DNA of 60,038 bases from Candidatus Ghiorseimicrobium undicola. GTDB lineage: Bacteria > Omnitrophota > Gorgyraeia > Ghiorseimicrobiales > Ghiorseimicrobiaceae. Shown in pieces: positions 16,262 through 24,406 of the stretch; position 1 is the first letter of the stretch; each line of letters starts with the position of its first letter. The stretch lies in contig PCWA01000092.1 of assembly GCA_002796125.1 (NCBI GenBank), forward strand, positions 1 to 60,038. Direction: 5' to 3'. The notes beneath the pieces were generated by a model. It worked only from the letters and a program-made list of their open reading frames with translations. It was not told the DNA's origin and did not search any database. Both the position numbers and the translations under genes were made by a program.

Positions 16262-16974
16262 TTAAACTTGCGGTAAGTGGCGCCTGCGGAAAGATGGGCA
16301 AGAGGATAATTGCTCTTGCCCAGCAGGATAGTGATTTTAAATTAGTTTGCGCTTTGGAGCATAGCGCGCATCTAGAGCTTGGAACTTCTATCTGCGCGGG
16401 TATCAATGTCGCCGCAGATAACGAGGAAATTAAGAATTGCGATGTCTTGATAGAGTTTTCATCGCCCCAGGCGACAATTTCCCATCTGGAGCAGGCGATA
16501 AAATTTGGTAAAAAGGTGGTTATCGGTACAACCGGGCTATTAGACGAGGAGAAGATAAAGATAGAAAAAGCGGCTGAGAAAATAGCCGTTGTTTTTTCTC
16601 CCAATATGTCCATAGGGGTTAATCTATTTTTTGATATTATTAAGCGGCTGTCTTCAAAAATTTCAGGGAATTACGATATAAAAATTACAGAAGCGCACCA
16701 CGTCCATAAAAAAGACGCTCCTTCGGGTACTGCTAAAAGAATTTCCGAAATAATAGAAAATAGCGGTAAAAAGGTATCTGATGTAAAATCAATACGCGAG
16801 GATGAAATTATCGGAGATCATTGCGTTATTTTCTCATCAAGCGTTGACACGATAACACTTACGCACAGCGCCAAGACAAGGGATATCTTCGCCGCAGGCG
16901 CCTTGGTGGCGGCTAAGTGGGTTATTGATAAGAGAAACGGGTTTTACGCTATGGATGATGTATTGGGTTTGTAA
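16258..16974 (+). CDS. dapB: 4-hydroxy-tetrahydrodipicolinate reductase
   Basis: 238 residues, the shorter DapB type. The Rossmann motif is 'VSGACGKMGKRII'. 'VIGTTGL' and 'NMSIGVNLFFDI' follow, and the catalytic His/Lys are in 'ITEAHHVHKKDAPSGTAK'. It reduces the DapA product with NAD(P)H. The ATG overlaps the dapA stop (ATGA). Confidence 0.95.
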   Translation: MIKLAVSGACGKMGKRIIALAQQDSDFKLVCALEHSAHLELGTSICAGINVAADNEEIKNCDVLIEFSSPQATISHLEQAIKFGKKVVIGTTGLLDEEKIKIEKAAEKIAVVFSPNMSIGVNLFFDIIKRLSSKISGNYDIKITEAHHVHKKDAPSGTAKRISEIIENSGKKVSDVKSIREDEIIGDHCVIFSSSVDTITLTHSAKTRDIFAAGALVAAKWVIDKRNGFYAMDDVLGL

Positions 16975-16991
16975 TAAGGAGGGTTAAGTTA

Positions 16992-18158
16992 GTGAAGGTA
17001 GAATTCTCACAAAGATTAAATAAGCTTCCGCCGTATTTATTCGCTGAAATAGATAAAGCAAAACGAAAAGCGCGCGCCGAAGGCGCTGATATAATTGATT
17101 TAGGTATCGGTGACCCCGATCAGCCTACGCCGAATCACATAATCGAAAAATTAAATGAAGCCTCTCATGACCCGGCAAATCACCGCTATGCGCTGGATCA
17201 GGGGATGGATATTTTAAGGGCAGCGGTAAAGAAATGGTATGAGGCAAGATTCGGAGTTTCCCTTAATCATAGCGATGAAATTCTTCCCTTGATCGGCTCT
17301 AAAGAAGGCATTGCCCATATCCCGCTGGCATTTATAAATAAGGGGGATTATTCTCTTGTGCCTGAGCCTTGTTATCCGCCTTATAAAGGGGGGACGATAC
17401 TGGCCGGAGGGACGCCTTTTATTATGCCGCTATTGGAAGAAAATAATTTTCTGCCCCGCCTGGACAAAATACCAAATCGCGTATTGAAAAAAGCGAAGTT
17501 TTTATTTTTAAACTATCCAAATAACCCTACTTCGGCCTGCGCGGAGCTGTCTTTTTATAACGAAGTGGTGAAATTTGCAAAAAAACACGCCATCATTGTA
17601 TTGCATGATGCCGCCTATTCCGAGATAAATTTCGACGGATATAAGCCTCCGAGTTTTCTTCAGGCAAAAGGCGCCTGCGATGTCGGTATAGAATTCCATT
17701 CGCTATCAAAAACCTATAATATGACCGGCTGGCGCATTGGCTGGGCGTGCGGAAATAAAAAGATAATTGCCGGCCTTGCGAAAGTTAAGGCGAATACTGA
17801 TTCAGGAATATTTTCAGCGATACAGCTGGCAGGAGTCGAAGCGCTTAACGGCCCGCAGGAATACATTGCGGCCATGTGCAGGCTGTATCAGCAGAGGCGG
17901 GACGCGCTGGTGGAAGGTTTAAACCGGATCGGCTGGCAGGCAGCGAAGCCAAAGGCAACTTTTTATGTTTGGGTAAAATTGCCAAAAAGTCATAAGGCAT
18001 CTATAAAGTTTGCTAAGTTTTTACTTGATGAGGCCTCGATTGTAGTAACTCCGGGATGCGGCTTCGGCCAATCAGGGGAGGGATATGTAAGAATGGCCCT
18101 TACTGCTTCGGAAGACAGGATTAAAGAAGCGATAGAGAGATTAAAAAAGGTTCTTTAA
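16992..18158 (+). CDS. dapL: LL-diaminopimelate aminotransferase
   Basis: 388 residues from a GTG start with AAGGAGGG upstream. It is a class-I/II PLP aminotransferase with 'KLPPYLFAEIDKAKRKA', 'IDLGIGDPDQPTP' and the PLP Lys in 'FHSLSKTYNMTGWRIGW'. These features mark DapL, which converts tetrahydrodipicolinate to LL-DAP in one step. With dapA, dapB, dapF and lysA it completes lysine synthesis from aspartate semialdehyde without dapD/C/E. Confidence 0.92.
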   Translation: MKVEFSQRLNKLPPYLFAEIDKAKRKARAEGADIIDLGIGDPDQPTPNHIIEKLNEASHDPANHRYALDQGMDILRAAVKKWYEARFGVSLNHSDEILPLIGSKEGIAHIPLAFINKGDYSLVPEPCYPPYKGGTILAGGTPFIMPLLEENNFLPRLDKIPNRVLKKAKFLFLNYPNNPTSACAELSFYNEVVKFAKKHAIIVLHDAAYSEINFDGYKPPSFLQAKGACDVGIEFHSLSKTYNMTGWRIGWACGNKKIIAGLAKVKANTDSGIFSAIQLAGVEALNGPQEYIAAMCRLYQQRRDALVEGLNRIGWQAAKPKATFYVWVKLPKSHKASIKFAKFLLDEASIVVTPGCGFGQSGEGYVRMALTASEDRIKEAIERLKKVL

Positions 18159-18162
18159 GTGA

Positions 18163-18207
18163 GGACATAGCTTATGGAGCCATTTACTGAAGATAAGTTA
18201 TTAGCTG
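18163..18207 (+). repeat. Degenerate REP-like palindrome, copy E
   Basis: GGACATAGCTTATGGAGC begins like copies B and C right after the dapL stop. The loop and 3' arm have diverged (AGATAAGTTATTAGCTGG). Confidence 0.6.
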
Positions 18208-18208
18208 G

Positions 18209-19474
18209 TTGAATATGGTAACCTGTTTTTTAGGACTAGGCTCAAATCTGGGTAACAGGCGGAAAAATATTAATGAGGCGCTGTTTCGCCTTGGCAAAAC
18301 AAAAGGAATAAAAATAGAAAAAATATCCGATTTTTATCTTACCGCGCCATATGGCTTTAAAAGGCAGAGAGATTTTCTAAATGCCGCGGCGCGTATTTCA
18401 ACTGATTTTACCCCCCATAAACTCCTGCGTAAATTAAAAAACATAGAGATATCTTTAGGCAGGCGTAAAACATTTCGTAACGGCCCCCGCCTGATTGATT
18501 TGGATATTTTGTTATTTAATGGAGAGAAAATAAGTAGAAAAGATTTGATTATACCTCATCCTGAAATGTATAAAAGAGATTTTGTGTTAAAGCCGCTGCG
18601 TGATGTGGCGCCTGAGATGTTCAATGTAAAGATTGTTAAATCTATAGGCGAAATGCGCGTTTTTGTTAAGCAGGCGCGTTCAGAAGGCAAAACCATCGGT
18701 TTTGTACCAACTATGGGATATCTGCATGAGGGGCATTTATCTTTAGTCAGGCAGGCAAAGAAGGAAACAGATAAGGTGGTGGTAAGTATTTTCGTAAATC
18801 CCGCGCAATTTGGCCCAAAAGAAGATTTCTCCCGGTATCCGCGGAATTTTAAAAAAGATAAAAATATGCTTTCTGCCATTGGTACAGACGTTATTTTTTA
18901 TCCCGGGATAAAACAGATGTATTCCAAAGAATATTTGACTTATGTCAACGTAGATAAGATAAGTTCCGGTTTATGCGGGCTATCGCGCCCGGGGCACTTT
19001 AGGGGGGTTGCGACTATAGTCGCCAAATTATTTAATATCATAAGCCCGGATATCGCATATTTCGGCCAAAAAGATTTTCAACAGGCTAGGATTATAGAAA
19101 AGATGGCGCAGGATTTAAATATGCCGGTTAAAGTTAGGCTTATGCCTACCGTGCGCCATGAAGACGGCCTGGCGATGAGTTCGCGTAATAGCTATCTGAA
19201 TAATAAAGAAAGAAAACAAGCGCGTGTTCTTTATTACAGCTTAATGGATGCAAAGGCTTTGATTGAGAAGGGAGAACGCAATAGCAGCCGGATTAAACAG
19301 GCGATTATAAACAAGATAAAAAAAGTTAAACCGGCGCGTATTGATTATGTTGATATAGTGGATAGCAGGAGCCTTGTTAAGGTAGGCAGGATATCCGGCG
19401 AGGTTCTAATTGCTTTAGCTGTTTGGTTCGGTAAGACGAGGCTGATTGATAATATATTAGTAACTAGTAACTAG
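18209..19474 (+). CDS. folK-panC: Fused HPPK (FolK) - pantothenate synthetase (PanC)
   Basis: 421 residues in two complete domains. Residues 1-140 are HPPK: 'FLGLGSNLGNRRKNI', 'QRDFLNAAA' and 'NGPRLIDLDILLF'. It pyrophosphorylates hydroxymethyl-dihydropterin in folate synthesis. Residues 145-421 are PanC: 'GFVPTMGYLHEGHLSLV', 'VSIFVNPAQFGPKEDFSRYPR', 'FGQKDFQQ' and 'GLAMSSRNSYL'. It joins pantoate and beta-alanine using ATP. No stop or frameshift separates them. The track start is TTG 18209, and the ATG two codons later (18215) is equally possible. The end carries a TAGTAAC tandem repeat. Other folate or pantothenate genes are not in the window. Confidence 0.92.
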   Translation: MNMVTCFLGLGSNLGNRRKNINEALFRLGKTKGIKIEKISDFYLTAPYGFKRQRDFLNAAARISTDFTPHKLLRKLKNIEISLGRRKTFRNGPRLIDLDILLFNGEKISRKDLIIPHPEMYKRDFVLKPLRDVAPEMFNVKIVKSIGEMRVFVKQARSEGKTIGFVPTMGYLHEGHLSLVRQAKKETDKVVVSIFVNPAQFGPKEDFSRYPRNFKKDKNMLSAIGTDVIFYPGIKQMYSKEYLTYVNVDKISSGLCGLSRPGHFRGVATIVAKLFNIISPDIAYFGQKDFQQARIIEKMAQDLNMPVKVRLMPTVRHEDGLAMSSRNSYLNNKERKQARVLYYSLMDAKALIEKGERNSSRIKQAIINKIKKVKPARIDYVDIVDSRSLVKVGRISGEVLIALAVWFGKTRLIDNILVTSN

Positions 19475-19490
19475 TAATTTTTGGTTAAAT

Positions 19491-20276
19491 ATGGAGAAGT
19501 TAAAAATTGGTATTGTTGGCTGTGGCGCGATTGGTGCAAGGATAGCCGCGGCTGTCTGCCGGGATTTTAAGAAGAACGCAAGGCTTGTCGCTTTGTCGGA
19601 CATCAGTCGAACGGCCGCAAAATCGCTAAAGAAAAAATTAAAGGCGGATGTTGTCCTTTGCGGCTTGGATGAGTTGATTGAAAAATCAGATTTTGTAATA
19701 GAAGCGGCATCGGTAAATATTTCCGCTATGGTTGTAAAGAAATCTATATTAAAGAGGCGCAGCGTATTAATTATGAGTGTCGGCGGATTATTAAACAGGA
19801 CGGGGATTTTATCTTTAGCACGCCGCAGAAAAGTTTCTGTATATTTTCCTTCGGGAGCTATATGCGGCTTGGACGGGCTGAAGGCTATGGCCTTGGCAAA
19901 GATTAAAAAAGTTACTTTGATTACCCGTAAGCCGGTTAAGTCATTGCCGGGGCGTTTTGCCGGCATTAAGAAAGAAACGGTTATTTTTAACGGCAACGCC
20001 CGTGATGCCGTCAAAAATTTTCCTCAGAATATTAACGTCGCGGCAATATTAAGCCTAGCGGGCGTAGGGCCGGAAAAAACGCGCGTCTGTATCATTGCCT
20101 CGCCTAAATTTAAGCGTAATGCGCATACAGTAGAAATTGAATCAAACGCGGGAAAGATAATAAGTCAGGCGGAGAATGTGCCTTCGCCGGATAACCCCAG
20201 GACAAGTTATCTAGCTGTGCTTTCGGCTATTGCTACGCTCAGACAGGTGTTTGACAGCGTCAAGATCGGTACATAA
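19491..20276 (+). CDS. L-aspartate dehydrogenase-like oxidoreductase (DUF108)
   Basis: 261 residues. The NAD fold is 'IGIVGCGAIGARIAAAV', and 'VIEAASVNISAMVV' and 'YFPSGAICGLDGLKA' follow. The C-terminal catalytic part has 'KRNAHTVEIESNAG' with the conserved His. This is the NadX/aspartate dehydrogenase family, which oxidises aspartate to iminoaspartate, usually for NAD synthesis. No nadA or nadC is nearby. Its place 16 nt after folK-panC suggests a cofactor-synthesis operon, but whether it serves NAD or another use of aspartate is open. Confidence 0.8.
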   Translation: MEKLKIGIVGCGAIGARIAAAVCRDFKKNARLVALSDISRTAAKSLKKKLKADVVLCGLDELIEKSDFVIEAASVNISAMVVKKSILKRRSVLIMSVGGLLNRTGILSLARRRKVSVYFPSGAICGLDGLKAMALAKIKKVTLITRKPVKSLPGRFAGIKKETVIFNGNARDAVKNFPQNINVAAILSLAGVGPEKTRVCIIASPKFKRNAHTVEIESNAGKIISQAENVPSPDNPRTSYLAVLSAIATLRQVFDSVKIGT

Positions 20277-20345
20277 TATGGTTAATTGGTTAAGTTGTTA
20301 AATGGTTAAACTATTTAACCAGTTACCGGTTACCATTTAACCAGA
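20277..20345 (+). repeat. Low-complexity GGTTAA/TTAACC hairpin
   Basis: The spacer is built from GGTTAA and TTAACC words that form an imperfect hairpin. It has no T run and ends just before the GGGAGGAGG ribosome binding site of the next gene. Confidence 0.55.
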
Positions 20346-20366
20346 ACGGGAGGAGGTGAAAAAAGG

Positions 20367-20612
20367 ATGGCAAAAAAAGTAGCTAAGGTAGGAGTAAAGA
20401 GAGAAGATGGTTATCTTTATTTTGTAGATAAGAAGGGTAACGTCTCAAGAGCAAAGATGGCCAGAGGTAAGAAAAAAGGCGGTAAACCTACTGTCGTCGC
20501 TAAAGTAGGGGTAAAGAAAGAAAAAGGATATCTTTACTTTGTAGACAAGCAGGGTGATATATCTTGTGCCAAGATGGTCAGAGGCGGCAAGAAGAAAAAG
20601 AAGAAGAGATAA
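20367..20612 (+). CDS. Small basic protein with two tandem 'GYLYFVDK' repeats
   Basis: 81 residues in two near-identical units of about 35. Each has the pattern VAKVGVK-x-E-x-GYLYFVDK-x-G-(N/D)-x-S-x-AKM-x-RG, followed by Lys-rich linkers (a Lys/Arg run at the C-terminus). It is strongly basic with no membrane segment. The repeated strand-turn-strand pattern and Lys tails suggest a small nucleic-acid-binding protein (inference, no known family assigned). A strong GGAGGAGG precedes the ATG. A decayed partial copy lies 160 bp downstream. Confidence 0.75.
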   Translation: MAKKVAKVGVKREDGYLYFVDKKGNVSRAKMARGKKKGGKPTVVAKVGVKKEKGYLYFVDKQGDISCAKMVRGGKKKKKKR

Positions 20613-20624
20613 GAAATAGAAAAA

Positions 20625-20670
20625 AGGGACACATCCTATTTTTATTGTCGCATAAATAGGATGTGTCCCT
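20625..20670 (+). repeat. Perfect 17-bp hairpin with GGGACACATCC arms
   Basis: AGGGACACATCCTATTT (20625-20641) and its exact reverse complement (20654-20670) flank a 12-nt loop. There is no T run, so it is not a classical terminator, although it follows a gene. It looks like a dispersed palindromic repeat of the kind mobilised by RAYT transposases (inference). Confidence 0.75.
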
Positions 20671-20773
20671 AATTAATTCAAAGAGGCATTTGACAAAGGG
20701 GATGCCGGGAAGGCAATCACGATTAGCAAAAAATATTCACGGCCGTAAAAAAATCCGGATTTAATAAGGTCAT

Positions 20774-20852
20774 TTATACTTTGTGGACAAACGAGGCGAT
20801 GTGCCGTGCTGAGATAGCCAGAGGCGGCAAGAAGAAAAAGAAGAAAAGATGA
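20774..20852 (+). pseudogene. Decayed partial copy of the GYLYFVDK protein
   Basis: One frame reads 'LYFVDKRGDVPC' then a stop. A shifted frame continues 'ARGGKKKKKKR' to a TGA at 20850-20852. About 55 bp around its 3' end (20818-20875) closely match 20577-20635. It is therefore a truncated, frameshifted duplicate of the preceding gene. Confidence 0.7.
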
Positions 20853-20874
20853 GAAATAGAAAAAAGGGGCGCCT

Positions 20875-22767
20875 GTGAAATTTCAGTTACGGTCAAATGA
20901 GCAGAGCATTAATAGATGCGTATGGTTTTTAATCGCTACTTATATTATTATATTTTGCTATTTCTCTTTTCTCAAGCTGATATCTTTTTCCTACGGCGAT
21001 TTTGATTTAGCGGTTGATGAGCAATTCCTCTGGAATTTAGGCTGGCGTGGTTCTTTTTATAGTTCTATTCTTGGAACTAACTTTTTTGGTAACCACCTGC
21101 ATTTTATTATAATTTTCCTCTTGCCGTTTTATAAGTTATTGCCTTATTCGTTAACATTGCTATGGTTGCAGACTTTTATTTTAGCTCTTGGGGCATGGCC
21201 GTTATATCTTTTGGCAAAGAATGTCTTAAGCCCGTCATGGGGGCTTTTAGCAGTGTTTGCTTATCTGCTTTACCCGCCATTAGCATATACTAATCTTTTT
21301 GAGTTTCATCCAGTAGTTTTTGTTGTGTTTTTTCTTTTATTCACGCTTTATTTTTATCACACGCGGCGTTTTGTCCTATTCGTTGTTTTTCTGGCAATAT
21401 GCTTATTATGCCAAGAGAACGTTTCTTTAGGTATTGCAGTATTAGGTATTTATGCTTGGGCGCAAAGACGTTCTAAAAAATGGATTTTAACGCCTTTAAT
21501 CTTTGGGACAGTATACTTTATTTTCGCGGTAAAAGTTCTTCTGCCGTTTTTTAATAAGAATACCTTGCATTTTTTATTACTTTACAGGCATTTTGGCAGC
21601 AGCTATTCGGAAATTTTTTCAAATATACTTTTACATCCTCTTGGCACATTTTCATATATTCTTCAGGCGGAAAAATTACATTACCTATTTAATCTCTTTG
21701 CTCCCCTTGGGTTAATATCCTTGCTTAGTCCGATATCGCTTCTGCCGGCTATTCCATTTTTCTTGCAGCATTTGCTTTCCAATAGAAGTACTGAAATCAC
21801 GGTTTATTTCCACTATGCCGCCGAATTAATTCCGTTCATTTTTACGGCTTTTATCTTTGGCATTAAACGTGCTTTGTCTTTTGCGGTATTTAAAAAAAAA
21901 TCTTATCTGCTTGCTCTTTGTCTCTCAGGCGCGCTAATTTTAGGAAGTTTACGATTGTGGCCTCATTTTACCCAAGCAGCGGCTAACCAATGGCAGGTAG
22001 ATACCAAAGATAGAATAAAGAAGTTTTTTCTTAAAAAAATTCCTCCGCAAGCACCGGTCATAGCAACTTTTGAGTTTTTGCCATTTTTAGCTCACCGCAG
22101 CGGTCTCTATTCTTTTCATCATGTATATGGAGGATTTCATACGATATCTGCCAAGCCTTACGTATTGCCTTCCGATATTGAATACGCGCTTTTAGATTTT
22201 AGCGACGAATTAACTTTTGGCGCAAGGGGATTTTTTAGCCCCCAAGGCTATGAAAACCTGCGTAATTTTTTAAGCAGCGGTTCGTGGGGCATTGTGAATG
22301 CCGTAGATTCCATAGTCCTTTTTAAAAAAGGAGAGAAAAGAGACATTTTTCTTTATAAAGTAATGGATGTGCCGCCGCAGCCGGAAAATAAAGCCGGTTA
22401 TGTTATTGAAAATGGTATTGAGTTTTTAGGTTATGATGTTTTGGAAGACGAAGGCAGGTTTAAAGTGATTTTTTATTGGCATTGCCTTGAAAAGATAGAT
22501 AAGGATATTACGGTTTTTTTTCATCTTGTTGATTCCGAAGGCAGAATCATTTATGAATCGCTTATTCCGCTCTGCTATCGAATTTATCCAACCACAGCAT
22601 GGGCGGCAGGAGAATATATCCGGGAAGTTAAATTTTTACCGTTTATACAAGAAGTAAAGACTAAAGGTGCGCGATGGAAAATGGGTTTTTATAATTTCTT
22701 AAGTGGCAAGGGTTATCCTGTCATCGAAAAAGATACTTTTGGGAGAATAGAGCTTAATTTAAAATGA
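20875..22767 (+). CDS. DUF2079 polytopic membrane protein (GT-C-like)
   Basis: 630 residues with about ten TM segments in residues 15-365. 'YGDFDLAVDEQFLWNL' after TM1 and 'TNLFEFHPVVF' are typical DUF2079 motifs. The family is predicted to be membrane glycosyltransferases of GT-C type. A soluble C-terminal domain (about 380-630) with beta-rich sequence is probably extracytoplasmic. The GTG start lies inside the duplicated tail of the small basic gene. Its last 4 nt overlap the next glycosyltransferase, suggesting joint work on a surface glycan or glycolipid. Confidence 0.75.
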   Translation: MKFQLRSNEQSINRCVWFLIATYIIIFCYFSFLKLISFSYGDFDLAVDEQFLWNLGWRGSFYSSILGTNFFGNHLHFIIIFLLPFYKLLPYSLTLLWLQTFILALGAWPLYLLAKNVLSPSWGLLAVFAYLLYPPLAYTNLFEFHPVVFVVFFLLFTLYFYHTRRFVLFVVFLAICLLCQENVSLGIAVLGIYAWAQRRSKKWILTPLIFGTVYFIFAVKVLLPFFNKNTLHFLLLYRHFGSSYSEIFSNILLHPLGTFSYILQAEKLHYLFNLFAPLGLISLLSPISLLPAIPFFLQHLLSNRSTEITVYFHYAAELIPFIFTAFIFGIKRALSFAVFKKKSYLLALCLSGALILGSLRLWPHFTQAAANQWQVDTKDRIKKFFLKKIPPQAPVIATFEFLPFLAHRSGLYSFHHVYGGFHTISAKPYVLPSDIEYALLDFSDELTFGARGFFSPQGYENLRNFLSSGSWGIVNAVDSIVLFKKGEKRDIFLYKVMDVPPQPENKAGYVIENGIEFLGYDVLEDEGRFKVIFYWHCLEKIDKDITVFFHLVDSEGRIIYESLIPLCYRIYPTTAWAAGEYIREVKFLPFIQEVKTKGARWKMGFYNFLSGKGYPVIEKDTFGRIELNLK

Positions 22768-24314
22768 CAGAACAGGTTAAAACAATAAAAGTTTTGGTTT
22801 TCATCGTCGCCTATAACGCAGAAACGACGATAGAAAAAGTATTGAGGCGCATTCCGGAAGAAATATACAATGCTTACGATACGCATGTGCTTATTATCGA
22901 TGATTCATCCAGCGATGAAACCTTCAGCGTTGGACTGTCTTTTTCCGGAACCTTTCCGGGGAAAAATATAACGGTTTTACGCAACCCAGAAAATCAAGGT
23001 TACGGCGGTAATCAGAAAATTGGCTATAATTACGCTATTAAATACGGGTATGATATTGTTATACTTTTGCATGGAGATGCGCAATACGCTCCGGAATGTA
23101 TGCTCTCGCTCATTGAGCCCATTGCTAAAGATGAGGCTGAGGCCGTTTTCGGCTCGCGTATGCTGAAAAGCGGCTCGGCTCTCAAAGGAGGCATGCCGCT
23201 TTATAAATACATCGGAAATAAAATTTTATCTGGGTTGCAGAATAAGATAATGGGAAAGATGCTTTCCGAATGGCATTCCGGTTACAGGGCTTATGCGGTA
23301 TCTGTGTTCAAACAAATTCCCTTTGAGCGCAACGACAACGGCTTCCCTTTCGATACAGATATTATCTTGCAGTTGATTCAAGCCGGGGCTCGTATCAGGG
23401 AGGTTCCCATCCCGACATATTATGGGGATGAGATTTGCCGTGTAAATGGCATGCGTTATGCTTTTCAAGTTTTCGTGAACACAATGCGTTGCAGGTTGCA
23501 TAATATGAATTTATTCTACGAGCGTAAATATGACTGTGCTCCCCAAGAGGCGGCCTATCCTCTTAAGCTTGGGTATCTTTCGTCGCATACAATGGTGATT
23601 GATTTGGTAAAGGAGAATTCTTGGGTGCTTGATATAGGCTGTGGCCAGGGTTTAGTCGCAAAAAAACTAGTTAAAAAAGGATGTCATATTGTCGGGATTG
23701 ATTCTTTTAAGCCGGCGGATACTTCTTTTTTTGAAAAATTTATTAAAGCCGCTTTACCAATGGATGAGTGTCCTTGGAATAAAGAATATCGTTTTGATTA
23801 TGTTCTTCTGCTTGATGTTATTGAACATATGGCTGATCCCGAAAAATTTATGGATAAACTGCGCGATTTCCTGCAGGGGCATCCCTGCACGCTTATTATA
23901 ACTTCGGCAAACGTTTCTTTTTACCTGACGCGTTTACAGCTTTTGTTAGGCCGTTTCAACTATGTAAAAAGGGGAATTTTAGATATGACGCATCTGCGGC
24001 TTTTTAATTTTGGCACGTTGAAGCGCTTACTAGTGCAGTGCGGTTATAAGGTCTTAAAAATTAAAGGAATCCCTGCGCCATATCCGGAAGTTATCAAATT
24101 TAGGCGGTTAGCTTTTTTTATGGTTTATCTTAATCAGCTGTTTATTTTTTTATGTAAAAATTTATTTGGGTATCAGGCTTTGATTATAGCCCAGCCTTAC
24201 CCTAATTTAGACTTTCTTTTATCCCGTTCCATGGGACATAGCAGCAAGGAAAAAAATGATACGCCCGAACGAAAAGAAAACGGACAAGGATCAGGCCTCA
24301 ATTTTAAAAATTAA
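22764..24314 (+). CDS. Fused GT2 glycosyltransferase - SAM-dependent methyltransferase
   Basis: 516 residues. Residues 1-245 form a GT-A domain: 'VFIVAYNAETTIEKVL', 'VLIIDDSSSDET', 'ILLHGDAQYAPE'. Residues 280-420 form a class-I methyltransferase: 'SWVLDIGCGQGLVAKKL' binds SAM, then 'FDYVLLLDVIEHMADPEKFM'. A hydrophobic stretch ('LAFFMVYLNQLFIFLCKNLF') may tether the C-terminus to the membrane. It likely adds and methylates a sugar on a lipid-linked glycan. The ATG overlaps the upstream DUF2079 stop. Substrates are unknown. Confidence 0.85.
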   Translation: MTEQVKTIKVLVFIVAYNAETTIEKVLRRIPEEIYNAYDTHVLIIDDSSSDETFSVGLSFSGTFPGKNITVLRNPENQGYGGNQKIGYNYAIKYGYDIVILLHGDAQYAPECMLSLIEPIAKDEAEAVFGSRMLKSGSALKGGMPLYKYIGNKILSGLQNKIMGKMLSEWHSGYRAYAVSVFKQIPFERNDNGFPFDTDIILQLIQAGARIREVPIPTYYGDEICRVNGMRYAFQVFVNTMRCRLHNMNLFYERKYDCAPQEAAYPLKLGYLSSHTMVIDLVKENSWVLDIGCGQGLVAKKLVKKGCHIVGIDSFKPADTSFFEKFIKAALPMDECPWNKEYRFDYVLLLDVIEHMADPEKFMDKLRDFLQGHPCTLIITSANVSFYLTRLQLLLGRFNYVKRGILDMTHLRLFNFGTLKRLLVQCGYKVLKIKGIPAPYPEVIKFRRLAFFMVYLNQLFIFLCKNLFGYQALIIAQPYPNLDFLLSRSMGHSSKEKNDTPERKENGQGSGLNFKN

Positions 24315-24406
24315 CTGACAGGCAATCATCCGATCAGATAATTTCATCTTTAAACGTAGATAAGCATTTTGATTTTCGGACAAACTAATCTTGAATCGAT
24401 ATCGGC

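Noticed and set aside
19457-20014. 185-residue minus-strand ORF over the aspartate dehydrogenase
   Set aside because: Antisense shadow; the plus-strand gene has full family motifs.
20613-20700. Hairpin at 20625 as an intrinsic terminator
   Set aside because: The stem is perfect but has no T run; better treated as a repeat.
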